Shown here one piece after another: positions 49,301 to 62,378 of a stretch of 64,000 bases of DNA; position 1 is the first letter of the stretch, and each line of letters starts with the position of its first letter. The notes below the pieces were generated by a model, which searched no databases, was not told where the DNA came from, and saw nothing but the letters and a program-made list of their open reading frames with translations. The position numbers and the translations under genes are program-made. The stretch is from Prinia subflava (Eukaryota; Chordata; Aves; Passeriformes; Cisticolidae). Location: positions 18,380,162-18,444,161 of the forward strand of contig NC_086283.1 in assembly GCF_021018805.1 (NCBI RefSeq), in the 5' to 3' direction.

Positions 49301-52300
49301 CAACTCCCAGTTTCTAACAACTGAGACGTTATTTTAAGTTTTATAATGGATTCGTTGGTTAATTGGAGCCAAATAGGTGTGGCAGTGATGGTTTGCCCTT
49401 TAGATCTGTTCCACCTCCTGCCTGGCTCCCAGCAGCTGCAGAGCTTCGGGAACAGTGGTGAAAGATGAGGGAAAGGATCACAGAAGAATGGGAAAACCTC
49501 ATCTTTGAAGAGTCAGGAAACCTGGAAATATGTGGGCTTCCTACCTAGCTTTTCTTTTTGCAATCTGGTTGCAGTTCACTCCTACTACATCAGGGCTTTT
49601 CCAGTTTTTGCTGGTCCTACCTTTCCATTTCCATTTAATCAGGCAATTCGCTGTATTCTGTCTTTCATGAGACCAATTCTCTCGTGAAATGGCAACAGTG
49701 ATTTGGAGGCATCATATAATTGTCACACAAATTCATTTGACAGTGATAACATCACTGTAAGGGCAGAAAAATGAGGTATACTGGGGAAAAAAAATACCTT
49801 GACTGACGAGTGTCATCAGCACAGGTTAGACCCATGTGAAAAGTGGTGAACAAGTATTTATAGGAAGAGAAAGCATATGGATTTGACATTGGTTTCTTTT
49901 TGTTTGGGTTTGGTGTTTTCGGAGGTTTTTTTTAGTGGGGTATATCTGTATATGTAACCAAGTGTAGACAAACTGAAGCTGTTGTTAGTTACTGATGAAT
50001 AATGCGGCCACAGTAAGCAGAGAGCAGGAAACAGCTTTTTGTCACACTTCCTTTGGGGGTGCTGCATCACCACACATCACCAGAGCTTTCATGTGCCAGC
50101 TCTGGGGCACACCCAGGGCTGCACCGTGAGCAGAGGGGTGGAAACAGCTTGGTTCGGGCTGCTGGAATGACAAATAATGGGGTTTGACTGATTATTCTGC
50201 TGCTTCTTGTGCATATACAGGACTAAAAAGAAGCTTTCAGTAGTGCAAACGTGCAGATGTAAGGGCTGCTGCATTCCAGATCTTTGAGTAATGTTCATGA
50301 GGAAGGATTAAGTGCTCTGTTTGCTGCACAATCAGCGAAGGTGTTTTTATTTTAATGACAAAATATAGACAAATCATACCTTTTAAAAATGTGAGCTCTT
50401 AAGCAGCAAAATAAGCATAAACTTAATTTAAAGCATTGGAATGACTCAAGGTCTTCCTAGACCAATATTTTTCTAACTGACAGACAAGTAAAATTCATGG
50501 AACACTTCTTAAACTTGGGTTTCTGTGGAAGCAAATACTTGTGACTAAGGGCCCTTGAGTCATGCTGCAGATCTGTGATGAGAAACAGTCTGTATAATCT
50601 TGATGGTAATTTCTGAGTTCTGCTTGATCCCTGGTGGGCATCTCTGAGCTGATGGCTCTGGTTTAAGCTCTTGGCAGCAGTGGCAGGGCCACAATTTACT
50701 GTAACGGGTTTGTTTTTGCTTGGGGAGTCCTGCGTGGAGCTCCAAATGAGTGGTGAGTGAAGGGGAAGTACTCAGCATCTACTGACAGTATCCTATAAAC
50801 ATTTAATGATGACTAGTATGTTAATTAAAACCTGAGTGAATGCAGCTGATGAAGTCCCACTGTACTTCTGGAGCAGAAACACAGACCAGACTGAGTCATT
50901 ATCAAGCACTCCAAAAAAAAAAAAAAAAAAAGTGTTAAAGGGAGCTGTACTATACCTGCTATACCTGACACCGCATGGAATTCTTAAATGGTTTGTTTGG
51001 TGGGGGTGAGGCAGCAGGCCTAGCTCCTGGGAGAAATTTTGCAAGTCTGATGTATTTATAGAGACAAAGTTCTAACAATACAGTATTCAGTGAATGGGAA
51101 GAAACATTGCTTTCGTTATTAGAATAATACATATATGTATCTCATCTTTTATTTAATTTCTATTTTTGTGAACACTCTCCTTAATCTAATTCCTTTTCAC
51201 ATTAAGTCCGAACAAATACTCTGCTTTACTTTGGAGAAACGACTGCATACATGCTTCTTTCTACACTGGGTTTTTGCAGATAAGGCTTTTACTTTCCAGA
51301 CCTCATTAAGCAGTCAGTTGAGCAGCTAAATGAGTGTTCCAAGTGGTAATGGATACTTACGCTATGTAAGTACAACAAGATTATGAGATACTGTGAAGCT
51401 GAGTACTTATCTGCACAGGATTATTTCTATTACAAGTAAGTGTATCAAGTAAATAACTCAGATGTTCATGATAGCAATGGGATACCCCACCTGTTAATAG
51501 AGTAGATCTGAGTCACTAGATAGGGAGGTTTGTTTCCTATTTTGAGTCATGTATCTTCCATATCTGAGCAGATTTTAGGCTTTTCCAAAAATAAGGACCC
51601 TCCTTTAGTATTTAAGCCTAAATTGAATATCAGTAGGCAGAAAACTTCCAGCCAAACCTGTTTGTGAAAATCAAGTTGTGTTTTAGTAATCCAATCTGCA
51701 TACACTTTAAGTTCTTACTTGGATTTGTAACATTGCAGGTGGTTGTTAATGACGCTTAGAAAATATTGCAAAACTTGCCTTGATTTCTCCAAGCTGGGAT
51801 TACAGATATTTAAGTAAGTGGAGATTCAAGTAGTTCATGCTTTGGGAGTTATGAAAGATTACAAAAACAAAACTGAGGCTGTAAAAGGATAACTAATATG
51901 ATGAACAGAGGAGTTCATGAAGACTGAATTCTCTAAGTGTTTTGCTCAAGTTCTCATATCTAAGGTGCAAACTCTGAAATCATTCCAGCAGATGAGGTGC
52001 TTGCCTCTTTCCCACACAGCTTCTCTTGTGTGCTAAGAGATAAATTTCTGCCGTTTCAATACAGAACATACCATGGATCTCTAGTCTGTATTACTGTCTA
52101 TCTTCAAAGAGGTTTAAAAGCTGTCTTTGGAGATCTCTGGGGGAAATTGGGTTAAAATGGGGATGGAAAATAAAAAGAGATAAAATATGTACAACATGGG
52201 TAGGTCAGAAACTTGGTGAAGAAAGCCTCCAGGTTACTATCAGAATCTTCTTTGTCAGAATCAGCATGGCATTTGTAACATGAACTAGGGAAGGCTTTAA

Positions 52301-55300
52301 CTGTCCTCTGTCATCTGCTTATATTTGCGCTCTCTAAATAATTCAAGATAACTTTGTTTTCCCTGCCAAGTGACTTGTGGAACAGTAAATAAGCAGTCAG
52401 AACATTTCACACTGAGTGATGCAGGTGATCTGATCTTCATCATTCTCCTTGCTGCTCTCTGAAGCAGATTTTCTACATACAATTATTTTTCTCTTAATTA
52501 ACGAAGAACTCTGGTTTTCTCTGCTTATCTCTTATATTTAACATTTTAAAATAGGCTCCTGAAAAGCAAACCAAAGCTTTCCACCACCTCAGCTTGCTCT
52601 GCTGTCTCTAAAGTTACCTGTTGTTACCTGGAGATTTCACAAGAGTTAGAGGCTACAGCACTAATAGTTTGATTTTACCCAGAAGAAAACCCGTTCATAG
52701 CTGAATCTTTGCTAATTATTTCCAGCTTTGTTGCATGCCAGACTTTTTAGTTGTATTTAATGTTGTTGCTTGTTGCTCTGGAAATAATCATTAAAGGGAA
52801 ATGGGTCACCACCACTGTACACTGGTAATTGTGTAAAACACAATTTGAAATGAACTTGCCTTTTCACAGCGATGCTGAAAAGCACCAAATGCTTTCAATA
52901 ATAGTGGCATAATGTAATTAAGTAATAAAGTTGTTTTGCTTTTTTTCCCCTGAAACCATAATAGAAACAAGACACAAATAGAAGACACAAATTAATGGTA
53001 CAGGACAGTATTGCATCTTTAGGTATTTGAAAAGCCAACAAGGTAGCTGAAGATGGAGCTGAGATTGCAATAAAAGGTTTCTAGAAATGATCTCTGACAC
53101 TTGGAGAGCATCAAGTCATTACAGTTAAAATCTGTCGTTAACCTGTAGACAGGACATAGACCTTTTGAGGAGCTGTGGTTCTCTGAAGAGAGAAGTGCCC
53201 ATGGGTAACCAGTGCATCTTTGTTTTGAAGAGCAGGATATGCTCATGATTTACCCGCAAGGATATATCCTCTACACAGAGAACATTGATTGCTGCTGAAG
53301 AAATTCAGCTTTTGACCTTTACCAGTACAAAACAGCAACCCAGTTTCTGCACCTTCCTAAGTTGTAAGTTTTGGAAAGAGGCCCATGAGTAAGGAGAATG
53401 TTTCTGCAGAGGTGAAATCAGCTGGAAGCACAGACCATGTGGAGACAGAGCTTTTTCAAGTGACAGGGGCAGACAATTTTCTAGTCACCAGCTGAATTTC
53501 CTTTCATACTGTTCTTCTTTCTTTGCATTTTAAGTCCTTGAGAAATTCTGCCATGATGTAGTGCTGTTGTTGTATTTGAATTTATAATTTAGGCAGGGAG
53601 TTAGAAGCATGGCCTAACTTAAAACCAGAAGTAGATCTGTTGGGTCTTTCTTATCTTTAGTTGTGCTATTCCATAGCTCCCCTTCATTCTTTGTTTTCTA
53701 GTGCCTAGGGATAAAATAAAGTTCGTGATCTGTGCTTAGAGAGTCTTTTCTGAGACTTGAGTGCATCAGAGTCCTAGAAAGCAGAGGTGACTTAGTGTGA
53801 AATCCCCCAAATGCTGTTTATTGGGGTGCTAGTGAATCCTGGATAGGAAAATACTCTGTTTGTGGCACTGGGATGTGTCATGACCACAGTAAAGGTTAAA
53901 ATTGAATGAACTTTACCTTAAAACAAGATTCACTTGTGTAAGGGAAGTGAGTGTTCCTGCATGGCAGCTGAGCCCTCTGTAAACAGATCTGCACAGAGAA
54001 AAACAGCACAGTTTGAATTGGGAACTTTGCATAAAATAATTTATTTTAGCACCATTTCATGTCCCAACCCTGAGTCTTCCACAACTTTAAAATCCAGATG
54101 ATGGAAATGTCTAAACTTCCCAGGAATATAAAATTCTATGACAAATGAGATGATTTGATTGTGTTTATTTCCACATGGATAATTCCTACATTTCTGCAAG
54201 TCTCAGTGTTCTATTAGGGATATAAGGAACATCAAACCACCCCACTGTTTCCTGAATCTGCAGACAGCACATTGGTGTTAGCACTGATTCCTGGATTGCA
54301 TTGTGATTTATGCCCTCTGGAGCTTTTTGAGATAGGAAGTGATGATGGGACAGGAAACCAGGCATTGTATGAAAACATCCATGAGCATGTAACTAGAGGA
54401 AAAAGCTGCAAAAATAATTTATTGGAATGTATTATAGAGCTGTATATTCTGTAAAAAAAATAGCTATAATTATGCACAGCTGGAAATTGTAATTGTTAAA
54501 AATAATGCAAGCCAGTGACTGATTTTTATGGAAGGAAGAGTCCAGTATTGTGTTTCAGCAGTGTCAGAGAAAGCACTGGAAGGACTAAATCTCCCCTTAA
54601 TCAGCCTCTCTCTGCCTTACTGCCTTTGGTAGGTTCTGCTAATGAAAGTTTTCTGAAGAATACTTATGAAATTACCTCAGATATGCAGTTTTAAAAACTA
54701 GTAATAAATTCTTCATCTGGAAGGCTAGGGCTTTATTAATTTAAACCCAGTTTTTCTTTTCTGTCTGATATAAGTTAACAAGTGACTGTGGACTGGCAGC
54801 AATAACTGTAGGAGGAGAGGTCATTGGGACAAAGCATTTCAAAATCTCAAATAATATGGGGTGCAATTAATAACCAATTAAGCTTTCACATATACCAGAA
54901 GCAATCTGGTCTTTGAGAGGCCATGCTCAGCAGAGAATGCCTGTCCCAGTCCAAAACAGAATTACGTTTGAACCTGTAATGTCACAGAAATGTGATTCAG
55001 GTCTGGTTATTGAAGGCTTGCAGCAAGTTGTGACCCCAAAGGGGCTGTTTGGAGACTAGCTATTAGCAGAGTAATAAAGAAGTTCTAAAGGAGTCACCTG
55101 TCTGATAGGTGAAGATGAGCAGAAACAGGGTTAGAGAAAATTGCAGATAACGTGGTGAGCTCTTGCTGGTTTTGAGCCCTGCTAAAGGAGGATATTGCGG
55201 CGTTTTTTCTATTCTAAGTGGTAGAATTGGCACTGCTTTTTTTGAAAGGAAAAGAACTGAACAGGGGGAGTAGGTTGATGAGAAGAAAGATTATTGCTGG

Positions 55301-58300
55301 AATTGTTACAGCTTTTTCCAGTGTTCCCAAACAAGATGCTGCGGAGAGTACTCATGTTAATTAGAGGAATGAATACAAACCAAAAATTGGAAGTCATGAT
55401 GGATTACAAGAGGCTTTTTCTTGCTGAAATCTGTTTTGGTTTTTCTTTTTTCTTTGTGTGAGGGCCTCCCTTCAAGATTTGGCCTTGTGAAGGAGCCAAA
55501 ACTCAATATGCTAGGAACAGAAAGGATTTGCACAGATCTGAGAAAACCATTACAATGGTGCTTCTTTCAGTGTTAAATATCAGGTGTTGTTTTAGAAAAC
55601 AACTGTTTTGTTGAGGATACATTCTAACAGCTCTTATTTTCATGAGATTTCTAAGCAGAGTTTCCTGCTTAAATTAATTTTAAAGCATTTATATACCTTC
55701 AACTTGGAATAAAATTAAGATGAAATGGGGGAAGTATGGAATAGTTAGGGATTTGCTTCATCAAATGCTCCTAACTACCACTGTGATCTTTTATAACATC
55801 TAAAGGAAAAACATGAAAAAACACCAGCCAAACTCGGGGTGTGAACAGAATATTCATGCCAAAATTCAAGTGCTTCTCATGGATGTTACCTGATGTGTTT
55901 CCTCTCTCCCGTGCTGTACTTCAGACATTATTTGGTGACAAAACCAAGGCTTGCTTGAGTATTTCCACCATCTCCATTTGGCATTTGCGGCATCTCCGCT
56001 GCCCTGTGCGAAGCACTTGGCTTGAGGGAAGACTCCGGGGCAAGTTCTTTATTAGAGCTTAAGCATGAAACGCTCGGACTGTGCTGGTGCATTCCGGCAG
56101 CACCGTCCTGTGGCACATTCGGGAATATGATGCTTCCCTCTACCGGCCACAAAGAGAGGAAATTTTACTGTGAAACGAGCAAAGGATTTTTCTTCTTGGT
56201 TTGTTTTTTTCCTGTTTGTTCGGTTTTGGGGTTTTTTCCCCTGGTTTTTTTGTTTTTCCCCTACCCCTTTTTTCCTTTTTTTTCCTTTCTTCTTGTTTGT
56301 TCCCCCCCACCACCTTTTTTTTTTTTTTTTTTCCTAAGGGGGGGGGGGGGGAAAAAAAAGGCAGCCTGTGCTTAGGAAGGAGGAAAGGGGTCTGTTAAGG
56401 CACCGTCTTACTCAGGGTGAATGAAATCACTTACCTGCATCGCAAAACAGCTTTATGTTAAAGTGACTGGCCTCTGTTTGTTTGAGGAAAACTAAACAAA
56501 TAGTTTAAGCCACTTGCTGTCCACTAGTGATTCTAACGCTGAGTATTCTCAGTACAAAGAGCAAGCAATTAAGTATTTGAAAACAGAAATCAAAATGAGA
56601 ATGTATCAAATGTATTTAGTTTTTTTCGGCCAAAGTTAGTAGGCTAGTTGTTTTTTTGTTTTTTTTTTTTGTTCTAGGGTGAGGGTGCAGCATTGATGGT
56701 ACCTTAAACTTTTCACAGCGTGGAAGAGAAAAAGGCTCAGTTTTAGGAGTGAAATGCTTGAAAAAAAACCAGGTATGTTTGTAAAGGCTTGGTTGATGTT
56801 ATGTGTGGATGTTACCTAAAAGTACAGGTTTTTATGAGGTTCATTTTACTCTTGCTCAACATGGAAAGCATGGGGAACATTTTTGGAGGCAATGCATGAG
56901 AGCTGAGAGCTATTCTGTAATCCACCTTATAGCCCTGCTGGATGCAAGTCAGCAGGGCCCACCAGGATGTGTCAAACTGCAGAGAGCAGGATGCACACAG
57001 ATTGAAATGTGGCTCCACAAGGTGTGCTCCTCAACTGTGAGGGAAAATTCCTGTGGCAGAAAATTTAGGGTTTCAGTTGCAAATATGTATTTGAAGTTCT
57101 CCAAGATGTTTCAGCCCTTTAGTATTTTTTTTCATTCCCTTGTATGATTTTTTTTTCATCTTTTTGATGGATGCATTTGGGTTGAATTGCACCTTTGGCA
57201 GATGTATGGCTTTTTTTTCTTTTTTATAAATTATGCCTCCCCCTTCTCATTTTAGTTCTTTCGTTTTAAAGATAAGAGTGTGGAGAAGAATGAGTCCATA
57301 GTACTTGTATCAAGCATCAGAGCTGTAGGAAGGGAAATAGTCTATTAGCCCATTAAAATATTGAGAAATTCGTGGAAAAAACCCCACAACAAACAAGGGG
57401 GAACACCCCAAAAAACCCCACAACCCCCCTCCCTCCATTATTGAGTCTCCATACCTTTTTTATTATCACAATTGCAACAATTAGTTGGCTCAGTTTTCCT
57501 TCCAGCACTTTGGACTGTAAGCTTAGCTAATTCATTGATACTGGGAGCTGGCAGCTTTGGCCAGGGAGGTACCAGCTGCACATGAGCAATGACAACACCT
57601 GTACTGGAGTGGAATTTGTCTGATAAAACCATGGATAGCACAGGGAGGTGGCACAGTTGCATTCCTGGACCCACCCAAAGTTGGAATTCACACTAGAAGC
57701 AGCTTTTGGCCAGGTGTGTGTGGACTTTGTCAGCCTGCATTAGGGTGGCACTGGATTTGATTTCCAGTAGAAGCTTTGACCTTCAGCAAGGCATCCCGAG
57801 CCTTTGTGCTGCAGGTTCCCAATCCATGGAATAGACCCAGAACCAGAGTCTCAGGAGTGTTGGTGTATAATTTTCCTAGCACTCCACAATAGCAGGATGA
57901 AAGGGGGTGTGGAGCTGCAATTAACACTGGATGAGGCTGAATTGCACTTGCAACAAAGAGAAGTCTTTCAGTCAGTCTACAATAAAATCATAATTATATC
58001 CCCAGTATCCTTGGCAACAGATTAAGGTCCCAAAAGGTGATTTTACAGTTTGGTATTCATTGCTGACACAGAGATGGAAAAGAAGGAAAAGCATAATCAT
58101 TTAAACAGTTTCTGGGGTGTAAATAAGCATAATGTGAGAAACATTAAATGTATCACACTGAATATATAGAACTGTGCTCTCTAAGGAAACAAATAATTTC
58201 TGTAGTTAGGACATGAAATTCAAAAATTTGTATGCTTGATGATTTAAATTCATACAAAAGGATGGTATTCATTGGATATGGATTCATTTCTCAACAGGGA

Positions 58301-61300
58301 ATTCTATCCAATTTTCATTTTAAGAAAGCCAGCCCATGAGACACAAGGATTATCAGTTGATGAACTGAAGAGGACTTGCTTTATCAGATCTGTTTATACA
58401 GAGGGATTACCTGATTATAAATTCTTTTATGTGGCTATATTTTAAACTCCCTGCAGTTTTTCATAATAAAGATTCCTTTTCCTTAACTTGGTCTTTAAGG
58501 TCCTATATAGGAATATAGGAAACATACTCCCCTTCCCCAATGACCCTCTCAGAAAATGTTAATGTTTTAGCAACTACTTGTTGTACATGTTCCTCTTTTT
58601 AAATATCTTCCTGTCTCCATTTGCTTTTTACTCAGTAAATTTTACTGCTACAGTTTTCAGCAGCACAATGGTGAATTTTCTTTGCCTTCCCCTCTTCTCC
58701 CTATTTTCTTTGAAATAAGAACCAATAAAAGTAATAACCTTAGAAGGCAGAGTTCTTATGTTTATTTTTGAAGAAATGATCCTGTCATTGTCTGGATGAC
58801 AAGCCCTATGCATGAATTCCTAGATGTGCCATCAATAAGGAAGATGGAAATGGAGGGAAAGTCAGCCAGGTGCATGAAGATATTTGTGGAAATAAGATCT
58901 TGGGAATAGGACAACAATGAATAGGAGGAAAGGGTAATGTAGGCATGTGAATTCTAAATGTTTTCCAACCTGGAAAAAACATTGGCTGCTGGGAATGGAT
59001 TTTAACGGATGTTTGTGTTGCTGCTGAGGCAAAGAATAAGTCATATTGTAACATTATTGGAGGTATAACATGGTTTGAGTTTGAAAATGATGCTGGGGGC
59101 TGCTTTGAAGTGACTTAGGTGGTGGAAATTCCTGCACCTCCCTTCCATTTTGGGTCTACAAATGAGTGATGAGCTGTGTAATTTTGTATATAATGATACA
59201 TCTTCTCTCTGACAGATCTGGTTACTGACGTTTATCAAAGTGCACTTGGTACTAAATATCGAGACCTGGTTTTGCTTTGATTTGAAATAAAGGTCTTCAG
59301 AGGAGAGGGAAGACATAATAGGACAAAATAATTTTGTGATTATTTGTTTACTTATAATTGCTTGATTTGGAGCAAGACTTTGTAGCTCCAAATAAGCATG
59401 AGATGTGCCTGTAAGAAGATGCCAATTCTCCAGCTCTAGGGACTGTAACTCTTCTGGTACTCCAGTGTAAATGCAGTCTGCTGAAATTCTGCAGGATTGG
59501 GTATCTCCTGGGTTTTCACAGAAATGTTCAGAATTTAATACCAAAGAACAGTGAAACAATATAAAAGAGCTAAAGACCATGGGGACTTGAGCTGGAATTG
59601 TGTTCACATTCTGTTCACAGGGAAGGGCCAAGAAAATAGGAATTGTATTGGACAGATCAGTTCTAGTAAGTGAATAGTTGCTGTATGAATTTAGTAGTAT
59701 CAGGTAATTTCAAGACTTCTTTTTTTTTCCTTCTATTTGGGCAAATTATTAGTACAGTAATTTCCTTTCACTGTGGATATACCCAGGCTTTTCCAGTTTA
59801 TTGTAACTCTTGCCTGGTTATTTGCATTAAATAGCACTTAATGCAGAATTTGGTTAATGAGTGAATACATCCATTTCCATAACACCCTGCATTTTCCAAC
59901 ACAGTTTTTGTTGAGGCTAGGGAAGCATCTGTTCAGACACAAAACATTGGCTGCAGTTGGCCTGTGTGAAATCATTCTAGTGCTTTCCCCTGCTTTTGGA
60001 GGACTCCAGGGAGAAGGGGCAGGATGGTGCAGAGTGTTTGACCCTGTGCTGACAAACCTTACTGAGATCCCCAGAAAGGGCAGACAGAGAATCAGAATAA
60101 CTGAAAAAATGGATTTTTGCTGAAAGTCTATTAATCACAGTACACATTAGCATTAGATAGCAAGGGAAGAACAGTGAGAGGAAAGTAAAAAATAGCTTAG
60201 CTCTGTAGAACTGCAGAATGTTACTATAGATAGGCTGTGAGATTAAAGAGCTGCCTTGGCACATTACAATTCAAAGACTAGCAGCCTCAACTGCCTTCCT
60301 GTCCTGAGGAATTTTTCTTAAGAATTTTATACTTCAGATATCACATTATAATGTGGGTTAAATCACTGTATTTTGTCTTGATTTTCCTCAGTACTTTCCT
60401 TTTATCTTTTTGTTCTATCATTATCCCTTTTCTATCTCTTGGCTTGGCTCTAAATTCTCCCATATTGTGGTTATTGAAGTAATTTGAGAAGCAAAGCCCA
60501 AAATTGGTTGGTTGAGGGATCTGTAGAGAATAGAATGCACAGCAGGAGATTCCAAAACTCAGATGGTGAAATCCCTGAGGTAGGTGGTATCTAATGCTGG
60601 CCACCACCACCCTGAAAATCTCTTAACTGTACAACACCTGCAAGTCATGATGGCTTTCAGGGAGCTCTGGGAGGCTTCACCAAAGAAGGATGTAATGTCT
60701 GGTGTGATGGAAAAACAGTGGGCTGCAATATTTTACATTTGGAAAAAAAAAAGGCATGATCTATTAATCACTTTATCATGTAGATGTATTAGGCAAAGTA
60801 AAACCAAGCAAATCCCTGTAATTTGACTTTATCTAGCACTATAATACTGATGAAAACCTATTTTAATAAAGAGGAGAAGAATCATTTGCTGTGTTCCTCT
60901 GCAGTAGAAGGGCAATCCGTGGCTAGGTGTGAACCAGCAATTCCGTAGTGGAGGGGAGCTTTTCTTTTATTTCCTGTTATGGAATGTCTGTGGTAATTCT
61001 GCTGGACTTGCTTGTGGTTACCTGTAGTATTTTCTAAGCATTGTTGGAGTGTGACAAAACTGAAATCTTCTCGTTTACCTTGCACTGTGTGTGTGCTCAG
61101 GACTGAGCCTGCTGACAAGGGAAGGGAGCTTGCACCTTGGTTAAGATGAATTGGACAAAACCTGTGTTGCATGGCAGTCTTAGTTTCCTTATGTGAGTTT
61201 GGAAATCTTTGTTGTTGTGCTGCTTCGTTATGAGGAGAGTATCCCAGTGTTAGACAGCTGAATTGTATTTAAAGAAGTAGAAAAAACTCCCTGGGGGGGA

Positions 61301-61980
61301 AAAATTGTATACTTAACCATTTAAGTGAGAATACTGTATTAGAGTGATGATATAGAATAGGGAGAAAGTGGAGCAGTCTGTATGAGGAACACAAATATCA
61401 TGGCTGTCTAACAGCTTCTATTTTTGAAGCCATTAATAACATTCCAGTTCCAGTTTACTGTATATTTTAAGCCAAGCAGCCTTTATGTACACAAAATTTT
61501 AGTGCTTTCTGTGCATGCTGACAGGGAGCCTGCGAGTATTGGTTAAAATGTGCCTGCCCAATGAGTTTTCTTGGGACTCTGCAAGTCTGGTCTGTGCTCA
61601 GCAAGGAGCATAGGTGATTGCAGCAAAAAGAGTGTGATAGGGCTGAGTTCCTGAACACCTTTCTGCCCTCCATGTCAGTACCCTTGCCTATGTGCCTCTC
61701 TCTGGGCACACTGTTCAGTGTCACCAGCATGCCCACGATGCTTGGCTGGTCTTGTGTCCAGGAGTGAAAACTTCCCCACAAACCAGCTTCACTGATGGTG
61801 CTGGAATTGTGCTGCTCCTGTGCTGTTCTTCAGCTGCTGTCCAAAACAAGCAGTGTTAGTGGATATATGGAAAGATCTCAAGATTCTGGATTATTTTATA
61901 GAGAATCTGAGTGGGATTTAGTAGACTGCCTTGTCAAAGATGCCCAGTTAATTGTAGACTTTCTTGTTTGTTCCTTTTAT
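43339..61980. other. Intergenic DNA, no gene recognised
   Basis: About 18.6 kb of AT-rich sequence. It holds an A19 run near 50913-50931, G/T-rich low-complexity DNA at 56190-56360, A/C-rich DNA near 57375-57432 and one 196-codon minus-strand ORF at 59041-59631 without recognisable features. A somewhat GC-richer stretch at about 46930-47400 has no CpG island character. I recognise no exon, RNA gene or repeat family. Confidence 0.65.
56190..56360. repeat. T/G/C low-complexity DNA with a G14-A8 purine run
   Basis: T-rich DNA with G and C clusters leads to a C7 run, an 18-T run, CCTAA, then 14 consecutive G (56338-56351) and 8 A. Homopolymers of this size are prone to length error. Confidence 0.9.
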
Positions 61981-62378
61981 CATAAAATCATGGAATGGTT
62001 TGAGTTGGAAATGAAGTTAAAGATTTTCTTGTCCCACTCCCCTGCCATGGGCAGGGGCACCTTCCACTGTCCCAGGTTGCTCCAGGCCCCATCCAGCCTG
62101 GCCCTCGACATTGCCAGGGATCCAGGGGCACCCAAAATCTCTCTGGGCAATCTGTGCCAGGGCCTCACTGTCTTCAGAGTGAATTTCCCTCTAATGCCTG
62201 ATCTAAACCTGCCCTTTTTCAGTTTATATTCATTGTCCTTTGTTCTGTCACTGTGTGCCTTTATAGGAAGTCCCTCTCTTTAAGCCCCCTAAGGGCACTG
62301 GAAGAGGCTCCAAGGTTCCCTGGACATTTTCTTCTCCAGGCTGAGCAACCTCCACTCTCTCAGCCTGATTTTCCCTGA
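61981..62378 (-). mobile_element. CR1 LINE, truncated 3' end (about 400 bp)
   Basis: The plus strand reads ATCATGGAATGGTTTGAGTTGG at the left, then CCTGCCATGGGCAGGGGCAC, CAGGTTGCTCCAGGCCCCAT, CATTGCCAGGGATCCAGGGG, TCTCTGGGCAATCTGTGCCA and TTCTTCTCCAGGCTGAGCAA in CR1 order. This is the reverse complement of the avian CR1 3' end, so the element is on the minus strand with its terminus at the left. It is 5'-truncated. The 162-codon open frame that crosses it on the plus strand is antisense to CR1 and not a gene. Confidence 0.92.

Noticed and set aside
61795..62283. 162-codon plus-strand ORF
   Set aside because: Most of it runs antisense through a CR1 3' fragment, so the open frame is incidental.
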